Positions 24,631-33,946 of a stretch of 64,000 nucleotides of DNA are shown here, in pieces. The position numbers and the translations under genes were made by a program. Within the stretch, counting starts at the first letter, position 1, and every line of letters begins with the position of its first letter. The notes under the pieces were generated by a model. It ran no database searches. It saw only the letters and a list, made by a program, of their open reading frames with translations, and was not told the origin of the DNA. The stretch spans positions 4,503,001-4,567,000 of the forward strand of contig NZ_CP120737.1 of the NCBI RefSeq assembly GCF_029581195.1. The letters are read 5' to 3'. This stretch comes from Solwaraspora sp. WMMD791. GTDB lineage: Bacteria > Actinomycetota > Actinomycetes > Mycobacteriales > Micromonosporaceae.

Positions 24631-26460
24631 ATGGGCAACGGGTTGTACCGGAGCGCGAACGCCGGCCCCGGCGGGGGCGGCCCGGACCCGGACGGTGCCA
24701 CGATGATCTCGGTCGGCCCGGGCGGGCAGCCGCTGGTGGAGTCGTCGGCGCCGCCGGCCGAGCCGCCGACGGTGCTCGTCGGTGCCGCCGGTCCGGGTGG
24801 CCCCCCCGGCGGGCCCGGCGGGCCGGGCGGCGTCGCCGAGGCAGACCCGCACGAGAGCGGCAGCGCGGCCACCAACAGCGCGGTCATGGCGTTGGGCAGC
24901 CTGGTCAGCCGGGGTACGGGGTTCCTGCGCACCCTGGTGCTGACCGCCGCCCTCGGTGGTGCGTTGGTCGGCAACGCCTACACCACGGCGCAGATCTTCC
25001 CCGGCATGGTCTACGAGTTCCTGCTCGGCGGCATCCTGACCAGCGTCCTGGTGCCGGTGCTGATGCGGCGACGCAAGTCCGACGTCGACCAGGGACAGGC
25101 GTACGCACAGCGGCTGCTCACCCTGGCGGTGCTCGCACTCGCGGTGGCGACCCTGGTCGCGATGGCGGCGGCGCCGCTGCTGACGATTCTCTACTCCAGC
25201 GACGAGACCACCGGCGAGTTCCGGCGGCTGGTCACGCTGCTGTCGTACCTGATGTTGCCGATGATCTTCTTCACCGGATTGTCGGCGCTGGTCAGCGCGC
25301 TGCTCAACACCCGGGGGCACTTCGCCGCCCCGATGTGGGCGCCGATCCTCAACAACCTGGTCGTGATCGCCACTCTCGGCACGTACATCGCGGTCTTCGG
25401 GGCCCGGATCGTCAGTCCCGAGGAGATGACGGCGGGTCGGATCGTGCTGCTCGGCGGGGGCACCCTGCTCGGCGTGGTCGTGCAGGCAGCCGGCCTGGTC
25501 CCGGCACTGCGCAAGGTCGGGTTCCGGTGGCGTTGGCGGTTCGACTTCCGACAGCTGGGGCTGGCCGAGCTGGGCCGGCTCGGTGCCTGGATGTTCTGCT
25601 ACGTCGCGGTCAGTCAGCTCGGCCTGGTGGTGCTCTTCAACCTGCTCAACCGCGCCGGCGACGAGGACAAGGCCGGCCCGCTGATCTACAACAACGTGTT
25701 CCTGCTGCTCATGATGGCGCACGGCATCATCGCGGTCTCGGTGATCACCGCGCTGATGCCCCGGATGAGCAGTGCCGCCGCCGACGGCCGGCTCGACGAC
25801 GTCGCGGCCGACCTGTCGCGCGGCACCCGCACGGTGACCGCGGTGCTCGCGCCGATCGCGGTCTGTTACGCGGTGCTGGCCACGCCGGTGTCGTTCGCCC
25901 TGTTCCGGTACGGCGCCTTCAGCACCGAATCGGCCAGCGCCACGTCGGTGGTGCTGCTGGCCGCCGCCCTGGCGCTGGTGCCGTTCGCGGTCAGCCAGCT
26001 GTTCACCTTCGCGTTCTACGCGCTGCCGGACACCCGGACCCCGGCGTTGATCAACATTCCGGTGGTGGGGTTGCGGGTGCTGGTGCAGATCGGGCTGTTC
26101 GCCGCGTTGTCGGTGCAGTTCGCGGCGGCCGGGCTGATGATCGGCAACGGTGTGTCGTACCTGGCGGCGGCGGTGCTGTCGGCCTGGCTGGTCCGTCGGC
26201 GGGTGGGTCGGATCGGGTTCGGCGCCATCATGGCCACCTTCGGCAAGGTGGCGCTGGCGTCCGTCGGTGCGGCACTGGCCGGGTGGCTGGTGCTGATGGT
26301 GCTGCCGGGTGGCGACTCGCCCAGTCAGATCATGGCCTTCGTCCAGTTGTTCGTGGGCGGCGCGGTGATCGGGCTGACCTATCTCGGGCTCGCCGTGGTG
26401 CTGCGGATCCGCGAGGTGAGCGACCTGTTGTCGATGGTGCGCCGGCGGCTGGGGCGCTGA
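24631..26460 (+). CDS. murJ: lipid II flippase MurJ (MviN)
   Basis: The 609-residue protein has a disordered, Gly/Pro-rich cytoplasmic N-terminus of about 80 residues. The MATE-like fold of MurJ follows, with about 14 membrane helices. The first region reads NSAVMALGSLVSRGTGFLRT, with conserved Arg residues, and IFPGMVYEFLLGGILTSVLV and LPDTRTPALINIPVV are typical MurJ segments. It flips lipid II across the membrane for peptidoglycan synthesis. Start ATG 24631 has GGAGG 5 nt upstream. In mycobacteria MurJ is fused to a pseudokinase; here the pseudokinase is a separate gene 480 bp downstream. Confidence 0.95.
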   Translation: MGNGLYRSANAGPGGGGPDPDGATMISVGPGGQPLVESSAPPAEPPTVLVGAAGPGGPPGGPGGPGGVAEADPHESGSAATNSAVMALGSLVSRGTGFLRTLVLTAALGGALVGNAYTTAQIFPGMVYEFLLGGILTSVLVPVLMRRRKSDVDQGQAYAQRLLTLAVLALAVATLVAMAAAPLLTILYSSDETTGEFRRLVTLLSYLMLPMIFFTGLSALVSALLNTRGHFAAPMWAPILNNLVVIATLGTYIAVFGARIVSPEEMTAGRIVLLGGGTLLGVVVQAAGLVPALRKVGFRWRWRFDFRQLGLAELGRLGAWMFCYVAVSQLGLVVLFNLLNRAGDEDKAGPLIYNNVFLLLMMAHGIIAVSVITALMPRMSSAAADGRLDDVAADLSRGTRTVTAVLAPIAVCYAVLATPVSFALFRYGAFSTESASATSVVLLAAALALVPFAVSQLFTFAFYALPDTRTPALINIPVVGLRVLVQIGLFAALSVQFAAAGLMIGNGVSYLAAAVLSAWLVRRRVGRIGFGAIMATFGKVALASVGAALAGWLVLMVLPGGDSPSQIMAFVQLFVGGAVIGLTYLGLAVVLRIREVSDLLSMVRRRLGR

Positions 26461-26940
26461 GACCGCCGGCGACTCCGCAGCGGTACGGCGTACCCACGCC
26501 CTGTGGACCAACCTGTGGATAACTTCCGCTATCACGCTCGACAGCAGGTCATAGGCTGTGGATAACTCAGGAACAAGATCCTCGTTACGGGCGGTGTCCG
26601 GGCCTCGTCGGTCAGCCCGAGCCCGTCCGGGCGGTACAACGTATTATCAGCCGGAGAGGTTATGCGGCCGGTCGTGGCCTGGTGAGTCTGCCGGGCTCAG
26701 GTAGGCGCAGCGGCGCTGGTGGGCGGTGCGGGTGAGCATCGAGAGTGCTGCGGGAAGCTGGCATGTTGGTCGCTGCGGAACACAGGTAAGGTCGCTCTGG
26801 ACGGGTGCGTGCGACATCTATCGTAGGAAGCAACGTCCCACCGGCACCCGCCCGGTCAGCGACAGACACTGTGCGAGCAGCGGCGCGGCCGTTCGACCGA
26901 AGCGATCAACAAGGACCGGACGATCAACAAGGGAGGACGG
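26461..26940. promoter_or_regulatory. 480-bp intergenic region with two exact DnaA boxes
   Basis: TGTGGATAA, the complement of the classical DnaA box TTATCCACA, occurs exactly at 26514-26522 and 26557-26565, both in the same orientation. A degenerate copy is at 26502-26510. The rest of the region should hold the promoter of the pseudokinase-sigM operon; I could not single out -35 and -10 hexamers with confidence. No gene or RNA is visible. Confidence 0.6.
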
Positions 26941-28479
26941 GTGACCCAGGTCGGCGAAGGCCAAGAGGCGGACGAGGTCAGTCCGCCGATGATGGCCTTC
27001 GGTGCGCCAACCGTCGGCGAGATCCTCGCCGAGCGGTACCAGCTGGCTGCGCACGTCAACGACGACAGCGCCGGCCGGCAGGTCTGGCGCGGCGTCGACG
27101 TGGTGCTCCGTCGCCCGGTCGCGGTCGTGCTGCGCTACCCCGGCGGCGACTCCGCGATGGAGATGCTGCAGGCGGCCGTACGGGCCAGCCGGGTCATCCA
27201 CTCCAACCTCGTCGGCGTCTACGACGCGATCGACGAAGGCCAGCGGGCCTACGTGGTCCGCGAGTGGGTCGACGGTGACTCGCTGCGTGAGGTGATCGCG
27301 GCCGCCGGGCCACTCGACGCCGCCCGCGCGACGATGATCGCCCATTCGGTCGCCTCGGCGATCGCGGCGGTGCACGCCACCGGCATGGTGCACGGCAACA
27401 TCCACCCGGGCACGGTGATGATCGGCCACGACGGCCGGGTGGTGCTCGCCGACGCCCGTGCCGACGGCTCCGACACCTACGAGACCGACATCCGGGCCAT
27501 CGGCGGGGTGCTCTACTTCGCGATGACCGGGCACTGGCCGCATCACGAGGCGGGAGTCACCGCCCTGCCGGACGCGGTCCGCGACACCACCGGTGCGGTC
27601 GTCGCGCCCCGGCAGTTGCGTCCCGGCGTGCCGGCGTACGTCGACGACCTGACCATGGACCTGCTCGACCCGCGCCTCGCGCTGCCCTCGTCCGAGGTGC
27701 TCGCGGCCGAGTTGAGCCGGCTCGACGCGGCTACCGAGGAGCACTACCTCGACAGCGTCGGCCCGCTGCGTTTCACCGCGTCGACCGACGAGTCCGGTGA
27801 GCCGGCGCAGGCGTCCCGGCGCAAGATCGCGGCGGGCATCGCCGGTCTGGTCGTGATCGCGGTGACCGGGCTCTTCTTCGGCATCAGCGCCTTGGGCGGC
27901 GACGGTGACGACGGTGACGCCCAGTCGCCCGCACCGCAGACCCAGGCGAGCGCGACGCCCGGCACCGGGGAGACCGCTGCCCCGGCACCGCCCAAGCCGA
28001 TCCCGCTCACCGCCGATCAGGTGCGCATCGTCGACGCGGACGGGGCCCGCGACGAGCTCGATGGTGCCGAGGCCACGGTCGACGGGGACACCAGCACCGG
28101 CTGGGTGACCGACGCCTACGAGCGCAATCCGAACTTCGGCAACCTCAAGCGGGGCATGGGCGTGCTCATCGATCTGCAGGAGCCGCGGTCGGTGACCAGC
28201 GTCCGGGTGGAACTCTCCGCTTCCGGCAGCTCCGCCGAGCTGCTGGTCGGCCCGGCTGACCCCGGGTCGAGCCGGGACGGTGACAACGAGGTGGTCGACA
28301 CCTTCACCCAACGCATCGGTGAGCCGTTCGAGAACGCCGACGGCGCGACCCTGACCTTCAGCGGGTTCTCGCCCGACGAGACGTACCAGTACCTCATGGT
28401 GTGGATCACCAAGCTCCCGCCGATCGGCGGCGAGAAGTACCAGATCGGCGTCCAGGAGATAACGGTAGAGGGGCCATGA
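26941..28479 (+). CDS. membrane-spanning pseudokinase with discoidin-like extracellular domain
   Basis: The 512-residue protein has an N-terminal protein-kinase fold (about 30-265). The VAVK lysine is lost (RPVAVVLRYPG), HRDLKPxN is HGNIHPGTV, and DFG is replaced by DAR in VVLADARADGS, so it cannot phosphorylate in the usual way. A transmembrane helix lies at about 294-315. A linker and a beta-sandwich resembling F5/8 discoidin domains (about 360-508) follow, with GDTSTGWVTDAYERNP. This matches the C-terminal half of the mycobacterial MviN (Rv3910), whose pseudokinase binds FhaA to restrain wall synthesis. It overlaps sigM by 4 nt. Confidence 0.88.
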   Translation: MTQVGEGQEADEVSPPMMAFGAPTVGEILAERYQLAAHVNDDSAGRQVWRGVDVVLRRPVAVVLRYPGGDSAMEMLQAAVRASRVIHSNLVGVYDAIDEGQRAYVVREWVDGDSLREVIAAAGPLDAARATMIAHSVASAIAAVHATGMVHGNIHPGTVMIGHDGRVVLADARADGSDTYETDIRAIGGVLYFAMTGHWPHHEAGVTALPDAVRDTTGAVVAPRQLRPGVPAYVDDLTMDLLDPRLALPSSEVLAAELSRLDAATEEHYLDSVGPLRFTASTDESGEPAQASRRKIAAGIAGLVVIAVTGLFFGISALGGDGDDGDAQSPAPQTQASATPGTGETAAPAPPKPIPLTADQVRIVDADGARDELDGAEATVDGDTSTGWVTDAYERNPNFGNLKRGMGVLIDLQEPRSVTSVRVELSASGSSAELLVGPADPGSSRDGDNEVVDTFTQRIGEPFENADGATLTFSGFSPDETYQYLMVWITKLPPIGGEKYQIGVQEITVEGP

Positions 28480-29168
28480 CCGAACGCCGGGCTGACCTCG
28501 GCGACGACGAACTGCTCCGGGCGCACGTCGAGGGCGATCCGGAGGCGTTCGCCGAGCTGGTGAACCGGCACCGGGACCGGCTCTGGGCCGTGGCGCTGCG
28601 GACGGTGGGGGACCGGGAGGAAGCCGCCGACGCGCTGCAGGACGCGCTGCTGTCGGCACACCGTGGGGCGGCGCGCTTCCGTGGCGACTCCGCGGTCACC
28701 ACCTGGCTGCACCGGATCGTGGTCAACGCCTGCCTGGACCGACTGCGGCGGCGGCGGACCCATCCGACGGTCCCGCTGCCCGACGGCAGCCACGACGACG
28801 ACGGGGTGCGTGGCGTCGAACCGGCCGCGCCTGCGGTCGACCACGACACCGCGCTCGTCGTCCGGCAGGCCCTGGCCGAGCTGCCGGTGGAGCAGCGGGC
28901 CGCGCTGATCCTGGTCGACGTGCAGGGCTATCCGGTCGCTGAGGTCGCGGTGCTGCTCGGCGTCGCCGAGGGTACGGTCAAGAGCCGGTGTGCGCGCGGG
29001 CGGGCACGCCTCGCCGGACTACTCGGGCATCTTCGCCCGTACCGGGCGGACGTCGCTGTCGCCCCGCCCCGTGGGCCGGTGCCCTCGCTCACGCCACGGA
29101 ACCCCAGCCGGCTCGACGACGTCCCATCAAGGTCCGCACGCGGCGACAGTGCCAAGGAGGAACGGTGA
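28476..29168 (+). CDS. sigM: ECF RNA polymerase sigma factor, SigM-like
   Basis: The 230-residue protein has sigma region 2 (DELLRAHVEGDPEAFAELVN to FRGDSAVTTWLHRIVVNACL) and region 4 (ALAELPVEQRAALILVDVQG to LLGVAEGTVKSRCARGRARL). A disordered tail of about 45 residues follows. Its position between a MurJ-associated pseudokinase and trxB-trxA-cwlM near the origin is that of SigM in mycobacteria. ATG overlaps the preceding stop, and its own stop overlaps the anti-sigma start, so all three are translationally coupled. Confidence 0.92.
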   Translation: MTERRADLGDDELLRAHVEGDPEAFAELVNRHRDRLWAVALRTVGDREEAADALQDALLSAHRGAARFRGDSAVTTWLHRIVVNACLDRLRRRRTHPTVPLPDGSHDDDGVRGVEPAAPAVDHDTALVVRQALAELPVEQRAALILVDVQGYPVAEVAVLLGVAEGTVKSRCARGRARLAGLLGHLRPYRADVAVAPPRGPVPSLTPRNPSRLDDVPSRSARGDSAKEER

Positions 29169-30145
29169 CCGCCGACCGGTTCGCCGAGGTCGATCGGGAC
29201 CTGCTCGCCGACTATGTCGGTGGGGCGCTCGACGGCACCCCGGACCAGGTCGTGGTGGACCGGCTGATCGCTCAGCGGCCGGCCTGGCGGGCCGCTCACG
29301 ACGAGCTGGTCGACGCCTCCCGCCTGGTCCAGTCGATGCTGGCCGAGTGGGGCAGTCAGGCAGAGCCGATGCCGCAGGGCGTCGCCGACCGGATCACCGC
29401 GGCGCTCGCCGCCGAGCCACTTCCCGCCGCCGTACCGGCCATGCTTGCGGCGCCGCTGGCCGACCGCGCGGCACCCGAGCAGCTGGCACCGCCGGTGGAG
29501 ATCACCAGCGCGACCGGCCGCACCGGCACCACCCGCCGGGACGGCCGGCGCCGCCGGTGGCAGCGGTACGCCACCCCGGTCGCGGTCGCCGCTGCTGCCG
29601 CCGCGCTCGCCGGCCTCGGCCTGCAGCAGCTGCTCGGCGGCGGCTTCACCGACGACGCCAGCACCACGGCCGGCAGCGCGCCGGACAGCGCCGGCGGGGT
29701 GGAGTCCGCTCAGCAGGAGGGGTCGCCGAACACGATGATGGAGCCCGGGGCCCCCGCCACCCCGCGCATCCTGGCCTCGGGGACCGACTACCAGCGTGCG
29801 ACGCTCGCACCGGCCGTCGAGGCCGCCGTGGGCCGCGCCGGCGAGGACTACACCCAGCAGAGCCCGGACGACGTCGTCCTGCAGGAGGAGCCGACCCCGT
29901 CAGCCGCCCTCGGCCGCTTCACCGACCAGGCCGCGCTGGCCGACTGCCTGGCGAGCGTCACCGCCGAGCACGGCACCGGCGCACTCGGCGTCGGCGTGGT
30001 CGACCTGGCGCGCTTCGAAGGCGCCCCGGCGGTGGTCATCTCGTTCACCGACAGCTCCGGTGCCGACTGGATCTGGGTCAGCGGATCCCGCTGTGGGGTG
30101 CCCGCCGCCGGCGCGGATACCCGATACTCGACCCAGGTAGGGTGA
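29165..30145 (+). CDS. membrane anti-sigma factor, probable partner of SigM
   Basis: The 326-residue protein has a cytoplasmic N-terminal helical region (DLLADYVGGALDGTPDQVVV to PAWRAAHDELV) in the place of an anti-sigma domain, but without the zinc HxxxCxxC motif. A single membrane helix lies at about 139-160 ([20 protein letters not shown]). The extracytoplasmic domain of about 165 residues has two Cys. It presumably holds SigM inactive until a signal arrives from outside. GTG 29165 has AAGGAGGA upstream and overlaps the sigM stop (GTGA). Confidence 0.8.
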   Translation: MTADRFAEVDRDLLADYVGGALDGTPDQVVVDRLIAQRPAWRAAHDELVDASRLVQSMLAEWGSQAEPMPQGVADRITAALAAEPLPAAVPAMLAAPLADRAAPEQLAPPVEITSATGRTGTTRRDGRRRRWQRYATPVAVAAAAAALAGLGLQQLLGGGFTDDASTTAGSAPDSAGGVESAQQEGSPNTMMEPGAPATPRILASGTDYQRATLAPAVEAAVGRAGEDYTQQSPDDVVLQEEPTPSAALGRFTDQAALADCLASVTAEHGTGALGVGVVDLARFEGAPAVVISFTDSSGADWIWVSGSRCGVPAAGADTRYSTQVG

Positions 30146-30261
30146 CCGGGACGCACGGCGTGACGTGAGCCACGCCCGGCCCGGACGGGAATGCCGCCGC
30201 GACGCCGTGACGTTTGAATCAACAGTCGCCGATCGGCAACATCACACCTTGGGAGTCGGCA

Positions 30262-31218
30262 GTGGACGAGGTCCGCAACCTGATCATCATCGGCTCGGGT
30301 CCGGCCGGATACACCGCCGCGGTGTACGCCGCACGCGCCAACCTGAAGCCGCTCGTCATCGAGGGAGTGCAGTCGGGCGGGGCCCTGATGACCACGACCG
30401 AGGTCGAGAACTTCCCCGGCTTCCCGGACGGGATCATGGGCCCGGAGCTGATGGACTCGATCCGCAAGCAGGCCGAACGGTTCGGTGCCGAGTTCGTCAC
30501 CGACGACGTGACCCGGGTGGAACTGGCTGACACCGGCACCCCGGGTGCCGCCGAGGCGAGCACGGTCTACGTCGGCGAAACGGCGTACCGGGCCAAGGCC
30601 GTGATCCTCGCGACCGGCTCGGCGTGGCGTCCGCTGGGCGTCCCCGGCGAGCAGGAGTTCCTGGGTCACGGCGTCTCCTCCTGCGCCACCTGCGACGGCT
30701 TCTTCTTCCGGGGCCAGCACATCGTGGTGGTCGGCGGTGGCGACTCGGCCATGGAGGAGGCGACCTTCCTGACCAGGTTCGCCGAGTCGGTGACGATCGT
30801 GCACCGTCGCGACGAGTTCCGGGCGAGCCGGATCATGGCGGCCAGGGCCCTGGGCAACGAGAAGATCCGGGTCGAGTGGAACAGTGTCGTCGAGGAGATC
30901 CTCGGCACCGACGGTAAAGTCTCCGGGGTCCGGATCCGTAACACGCACAGCGGCGAGTCCACGACGCTCGACGTGACCGGGGTCTTCGTCGCCATCGGCC
31001 ACGACCCGCGCAGTGAGATGTTCCGCGGCCAGGTGGAGCTCGACGGGAACGGCTACGTGCTGGTCGACTCGCCGAGCACCCGGACCAGCGTCCCAGGCGT
31101 CTTCGCCGCCGGTGACCTGGTCGACCATACATATCAGCAGGCGATCACCGCTGCCGGCAGCGGTTGCGCGGCGGCGCTCGACGCCGAGCGCTACCTCGCC
31201 ACACTCGAAGAGGTCTGA
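30262..31218 (+). CDS. trxB: thioredoxin-disulfide reductase
   Basis: The 318-residue flavoenzyme has the FAD-binding [16 protein letters not shown], the redox motif CATCDG (Cys141/Cys144), the NADPH-binding [18 protein letters not shown] with HRRDEFRAS, and the closing [20 protein letters not shown]. It reduces thioredoxin with NADPH. Start GTG 30262 has GGGAG about 6 nt upstream; a TTG at 30214 is possible but adds a non-family leader. It is followed by trxA after 37 bp. Confidence 0.96.
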   Translation: MDEVRNLIIIGSGPAGYTAAVYAARANLKPLVIEGVQSGGALMTTTEVENFPGFPDGIMGPELMDSIRKQAERFGAEFVTDDVTRVELADTGTPGAAEASTVYVGETAYRAKAVILATGSAWRPLGVPGEQEFLGHGVSSCATCDGFFFRGQHIVVVGGGDSAMEEATFLTRFAESVTIVHRRDEFRASRIMAARALGNEKIRVEWNSVVEEILGTDGKVSGVRIRNTHSGESTTLDVTGVFVAIGHDPRSEMFRGQVELDGNGYVLVDSPSTRTSVPGVFAAGDLVDHTYQQAITAAGSGCAAALDAERYLATLEEV

Positions 31219-31255
31219 CCACCTGCGTCGCGGGCGGTCGAGAAGGAGGATTTCC

Positions 31256-31579
31256 GTGGGAGCTACCCGAGCGGTCACCGAAGCCAGCTTCACCAGCGAC
31301 GTGCTCATGTCCGACAAGCCGGTGCTGGTGGACTTCTGGGCTGAATGGTGCCAGCCCTGCCGCAAGGTCGCACCACTGTTGGAGGAGATCGCCGCCGAGA
31401 TGGGCGACAAGGTGGAGATCGTCAAGCTGAACATCGACGAGAACCCGGAGATCGCCCGCAAGTACCGGGTGATGTCGGTGCCCACGCTGACCGTGTTCAA
31501 GGGCGGCGAGCCGGTGCAGTCCGTCGCCGGTGCCCGGCCCAAGGGCGACCTGGTGAAGCTCATCGAGTCCGCCTTCTGA
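31256..31579 (+). CDS. trxA: thioredoxin with WCQPC active site
   Basis: The 107-residue thioredoxin fold shows VLVDFWAEWCQPCRKVAPLL with Cys32 and Cys35. The usual Gly between the cysteines is Gln, giving CQPC instead of CGPC. The cis-proline motif MSVPTLTVFKGG is intact. Start GTG 31256 has AAGGAGGA 6 nt upstream. Co-transcribed with trxB and ended by the hairpin at 31595-31634. The altered dipeptide would be expected to shift the redox potential; this is inference. Confidence 0.95.
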   Translation: MGATRAVTEASFTSDVLMSDKPVLVDFWAEWCQPCRKVAPLLEEIAAEMGDKVEIVKLNIDENPEIARKYRVMSVPTLTVFKGGEPVQSVAGARPKGDLVKLIESAF

Positions 31580-31594
31580 TCCGTACCGACCTGC

Positions 31595-31634
31595 CGGCGC
31601 CGGCCCGGGGCGGTACCGCCCCGGGCCGGCGCCG
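31595..31634. terminator. 40-nt perfect palindrome, trxA terminator
   Basis: Positions 31595-31634 are a perfect palindrome centred on GGTACC, followed by TTT at 31635-31637. As RNA it folds into a stem of up to about 18 bp. It lies 16 bp after the trxA stop. Its core GGGCGGTACCGCCC recurs in the terminator at 58418-58465. Confidence 0.8.
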
Positions 31635-31812
31635 TTTCCGTACCCAGATCGTTTCGTGCCCGCGTCGTTGCCCGCGTCGTTGCCGGCGTCGTTGCCGGCG
31701 TCCGTCCGCCGGGCACCCGTCCGGTCCGCATCGGGTCAACCCCGGTACGGTCGCCACGTAACCGGGTTACGCTCCGGACGTCCCGCTCGATCCAGGGGGA
31801 GGTCGGGGTCCC

Positions 31813-32970
31813 GTGCGTCCCATCCGCCGTGACGATCAGGGTCCCGCCGTGGCCGAGATCCGCTCGATCCTGGTCAACCTGGAGCTGCTGGCCCCCGACC
31901 CCGGAGCCGACCGGTTCGACGCGGCGACCGAGCACGCCGTACGCGCCTTTCAGCAGTGTCGTGGCCTGAGCATCGACGGACGGGTCGGTGCGGAGACCTG
32001 GCGGGCACTCAACGCCGCCCGGTGGCGGCTCGGCGACCGGGCGCTCTACCACTCCGTCGCCGACCCCCTGGTGGGTGAGGATGTACGGACCCTGCAGGAA
32101 CGCCTGCTGGAAATGGGCTACGACGTGGGCCGGGCAGACGGGATATACGGCAGCCGGACCGCCCGCGCCCTCACCCAGTTCCAGCGGGAGGTGGGGCTGA
32201 CCGCCGACGGCACCTGCGGCCCGTACACGATGCACGCGCTGCGCAGGTTGGGCCGCAAGGTCGTCGGCGGACGACCGCAGTGGCTGCGCGAGTCCGACGC
32301 CTTCCGCCAGTCCGGCCCGACCCTGGTCGGCAAGACCATCGTCGTCGATCCCGGTCACGGCGGACCGGACCGGGGTGTGGTGGTGACCGACGGCGACCTG
32401 AGCTGGTCCGAGGCGGACCTGGCGTTCGACCTGGCCGCCCGGCTGGAGGGCCGGCTGGCCGCCGCCGGCATGCGGGTGCACCTGACCCGTGGCCCGCACG
32501 CGACGACCGCCGTGACCGACCTGGAGCGCACCCGGACAGCCAACGATCTCGGCGCGGACCTGTTCATCTCGCTGCACGTCGACGGGCACACCAACCCGGC
32601 GGCGGAGGGGGTGGCGACATACCACTACGGCACCGGCAACGGTGCCACCTCGACGGTCGGCGAGCGCCTCGCCGGTCTGGTGCAGCGGGAGATCGTGGTG
32701 CGCACCGGGCTGCACGACTGCCGGGTGCACGCCAAGAGCTGGGAGTTGCTACGGCTGACCCGGATGCCAGCGGTCCGCGCCGACATCGGCTACCTCACCT
32801 GTGCCGGGGACCGGGCCAGACTGATTCGCCCCGACTTCCGTGACCAGGTCGCCGAGGCACTGGTGGCCGCGGTCCAGCGGATGTACTACCCGATGGAGCT
32901 GGACGTGCCGACCGGGTCGATCGACGTACGGACGTTGCGGGCCGCCATCGAGGCCACCGCGGACGCCTGA
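31813..32970 (+). CDS. cwlM: CwlM-like N-acetylmuramoyl-L-alanine amidase homologue
   Basis: The 385-residue protein has no signal peptide. It carries two peptidoglycan-binding-1 domains (GPAVAEIRSILVNLELL at about 10-70, EDVRTLQERLLEMGYDVGRA at about 88-150) and an amidase_3 domain (about 175-365). Zinc ligands His182 (PGHGG), Glu200 and His255 (SLHVDGH) are present. The catalytic Glu of the family appears to be Asp324 (RADIGYL). In mycobacteria CwlM is cytoplasmic, a PknB substrate and a regulator of MurA rather than a wall hydrolase, and the lack of an export signal fits that. GTG start. Stands between trxA and a convergent GNAT gene. Confidence 0.92.
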   Translation: MRPIRRDDQGPAVAEIRSILVNLELLAPDPGADRFDAATEHAVRAFQQCRGLSIDGRVGAETWRALNAARWRLGDRALYHSVADPLVGEDVRTLQERLLEMGYDVGRADGIYGSRTARALTQFQREVGLTADGTCGPYTMHALRRLGRKVVGGRPQWLRESDAFRQSGPTLVGKTIVVDPGHGGPDRGVVVTDGDLSWSEADLAFDLAARLEGRLAAAGMRVHLTRGPHATTAVTDLERTRTANDLGADLFISLHVDGHTNPAAEGVATYHYGTGNGATSTVGERLAGLVQREIVVRTGLHDCRVHAKSWELLRLTRMPAVRADIGYLTCAGDRARLIRPDFRDQVAEALVAAVQRMYYPMELDVPTGSIDVRTLRAAIEATADA

Positions 32971-32993
32971 GGCGGACCCTGACTCAGCCCCGG

Positions 32994-33653
32994 TCAGTTG
33001 GTCATCGCCCGGGTCGCCGGGCGCAGCAGACTCTCCGGGCTCATCGAGCCGAGCAGCTTCTCCAGCGCGTACTCCACGTCCGACTTCCACGACAGCGCGG
33101 TCCGCAGTTCCAGCCGCAGCCGTGGGAACCGGGGATGCTGGCGGACGGTCTTGAAGCCGACCGACAGGTAGAAGTCGGCCGGGGCGAGGCAGCTCGGTGG
33201 CCCGTCGTCGGCCAGGTCCGGGTCGACCGGCCGGGCGTCACCGAACGCCTCGATCGCCCGGACGCCCCGCTTGGTCAGATCCCGGGCGACGCCCTGCACC
33301 AGCATCCGGCCCAGCCCGCCACCGGCGAACGGTGGCACCACGTGGGCCGTGGTCAGCAGCACCGCGTCGGCCGACACCGGGGAGGTGGGGAAGGCCATCG
33401 ACCGGGGCAGGTACGCAGGCGGGGCGTACATGACGAAGCCGGCCGGCATCCCGTCGACGTAGGCGAGCTTTCCACAGGAGCCCCACTCGAGAAGGGTCTG
33501 GGAGACCCATGCTTCCTTCTCCAGGCCCGGATCACCGCAGGCGCGGGCGCGGTCGGCGGCGACCGGATCGAGCTCCCAGAAGACACACTGCCGGCAGGAA
33601 CCGGGCAGCTCCTCCAGCGTGTCCAGCGTCAGACTGACCAGACGTCGCGACAT
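32994..33653 (-). CDS. GNAT family N-acetyltransferase
   Basis: The 219-residue protein starts SRRLVSLTLDTLEELPGSCR and has a Cys-rich N-terminal part (CRQCVFWELD, a lone Cys in CGDPGLEKEAW, SCGKLAYVDG). The acetyl-CoA loop is PPFAGGGLGRMLVQGVARDL. C-terminal segments are ADFYLSVGFKTVRQHPRFPR and LELRTALSWKSDVEYALEKL. The conserved position next to cwlM near the actinobacterial origin is known, but the substrate is not. Start ATG 33653 has a GGGGGAA element upstream. Convergent with cwlM, 23 bp apart, with no obvious hairpin between. Confidence 0.88.
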   Translation of the reverse strand: MSRRLVSLTLDTLEELPGSCRQCVFWELDPVAADRARACGDPGLEKEAWVSQTLLEWGSCGKLAYVDGMPAGFVMYAPPAYLPRSMAFPTSPVSADAVLLTTAHVVPPFAGGGLGRMLVQGVARDLTKRGVRAIEAFGDARPVDPDLADDGPPSCLAPADFYLSVGFKTVRQHPRFPRLRLELRTALSWKSDVEYALEKLLGSMSPESLLRPATRAMTN

Positions 33654-33946
33654 GCGCGTTCCCCCACACCCCACCGGATCACGTCGTGAAACCCGCCGAG
33701 TTCCACCAGGCGCCGTCTCTTCGTCCCCAACCAGCGATCGTACGCCGCAACCGCCCGTCCGGGGAGGGGTCGGACAGTCCGAGAATGGCCGGTGGGGCCA
33801 ATCCCGATCAGCTGGTCCGACATGTGGGCGCGCACGGTAATGCCGAGGCCGTACGGCGACACGCCGGACTACCATCAAACGATCAGTGCGTGTCGCGGTC
33901 GGCCATCCCCGGCACCACCGGAGCGACGCGTATCGAGGTGAAGCTC

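Noticed and set aside
23536-26535. 999-codon minus-strand frame opposite murJ and the gene at 23583
   Set aside because: Low-complexity His/Gln/Arg composition typical of antisense frames; the plus strand has recognisable MurJ.
29848-32730. 960-codon minus-strand frame
   Set aside because: Antisense to trxB, trxA and cwlM, which are certain.
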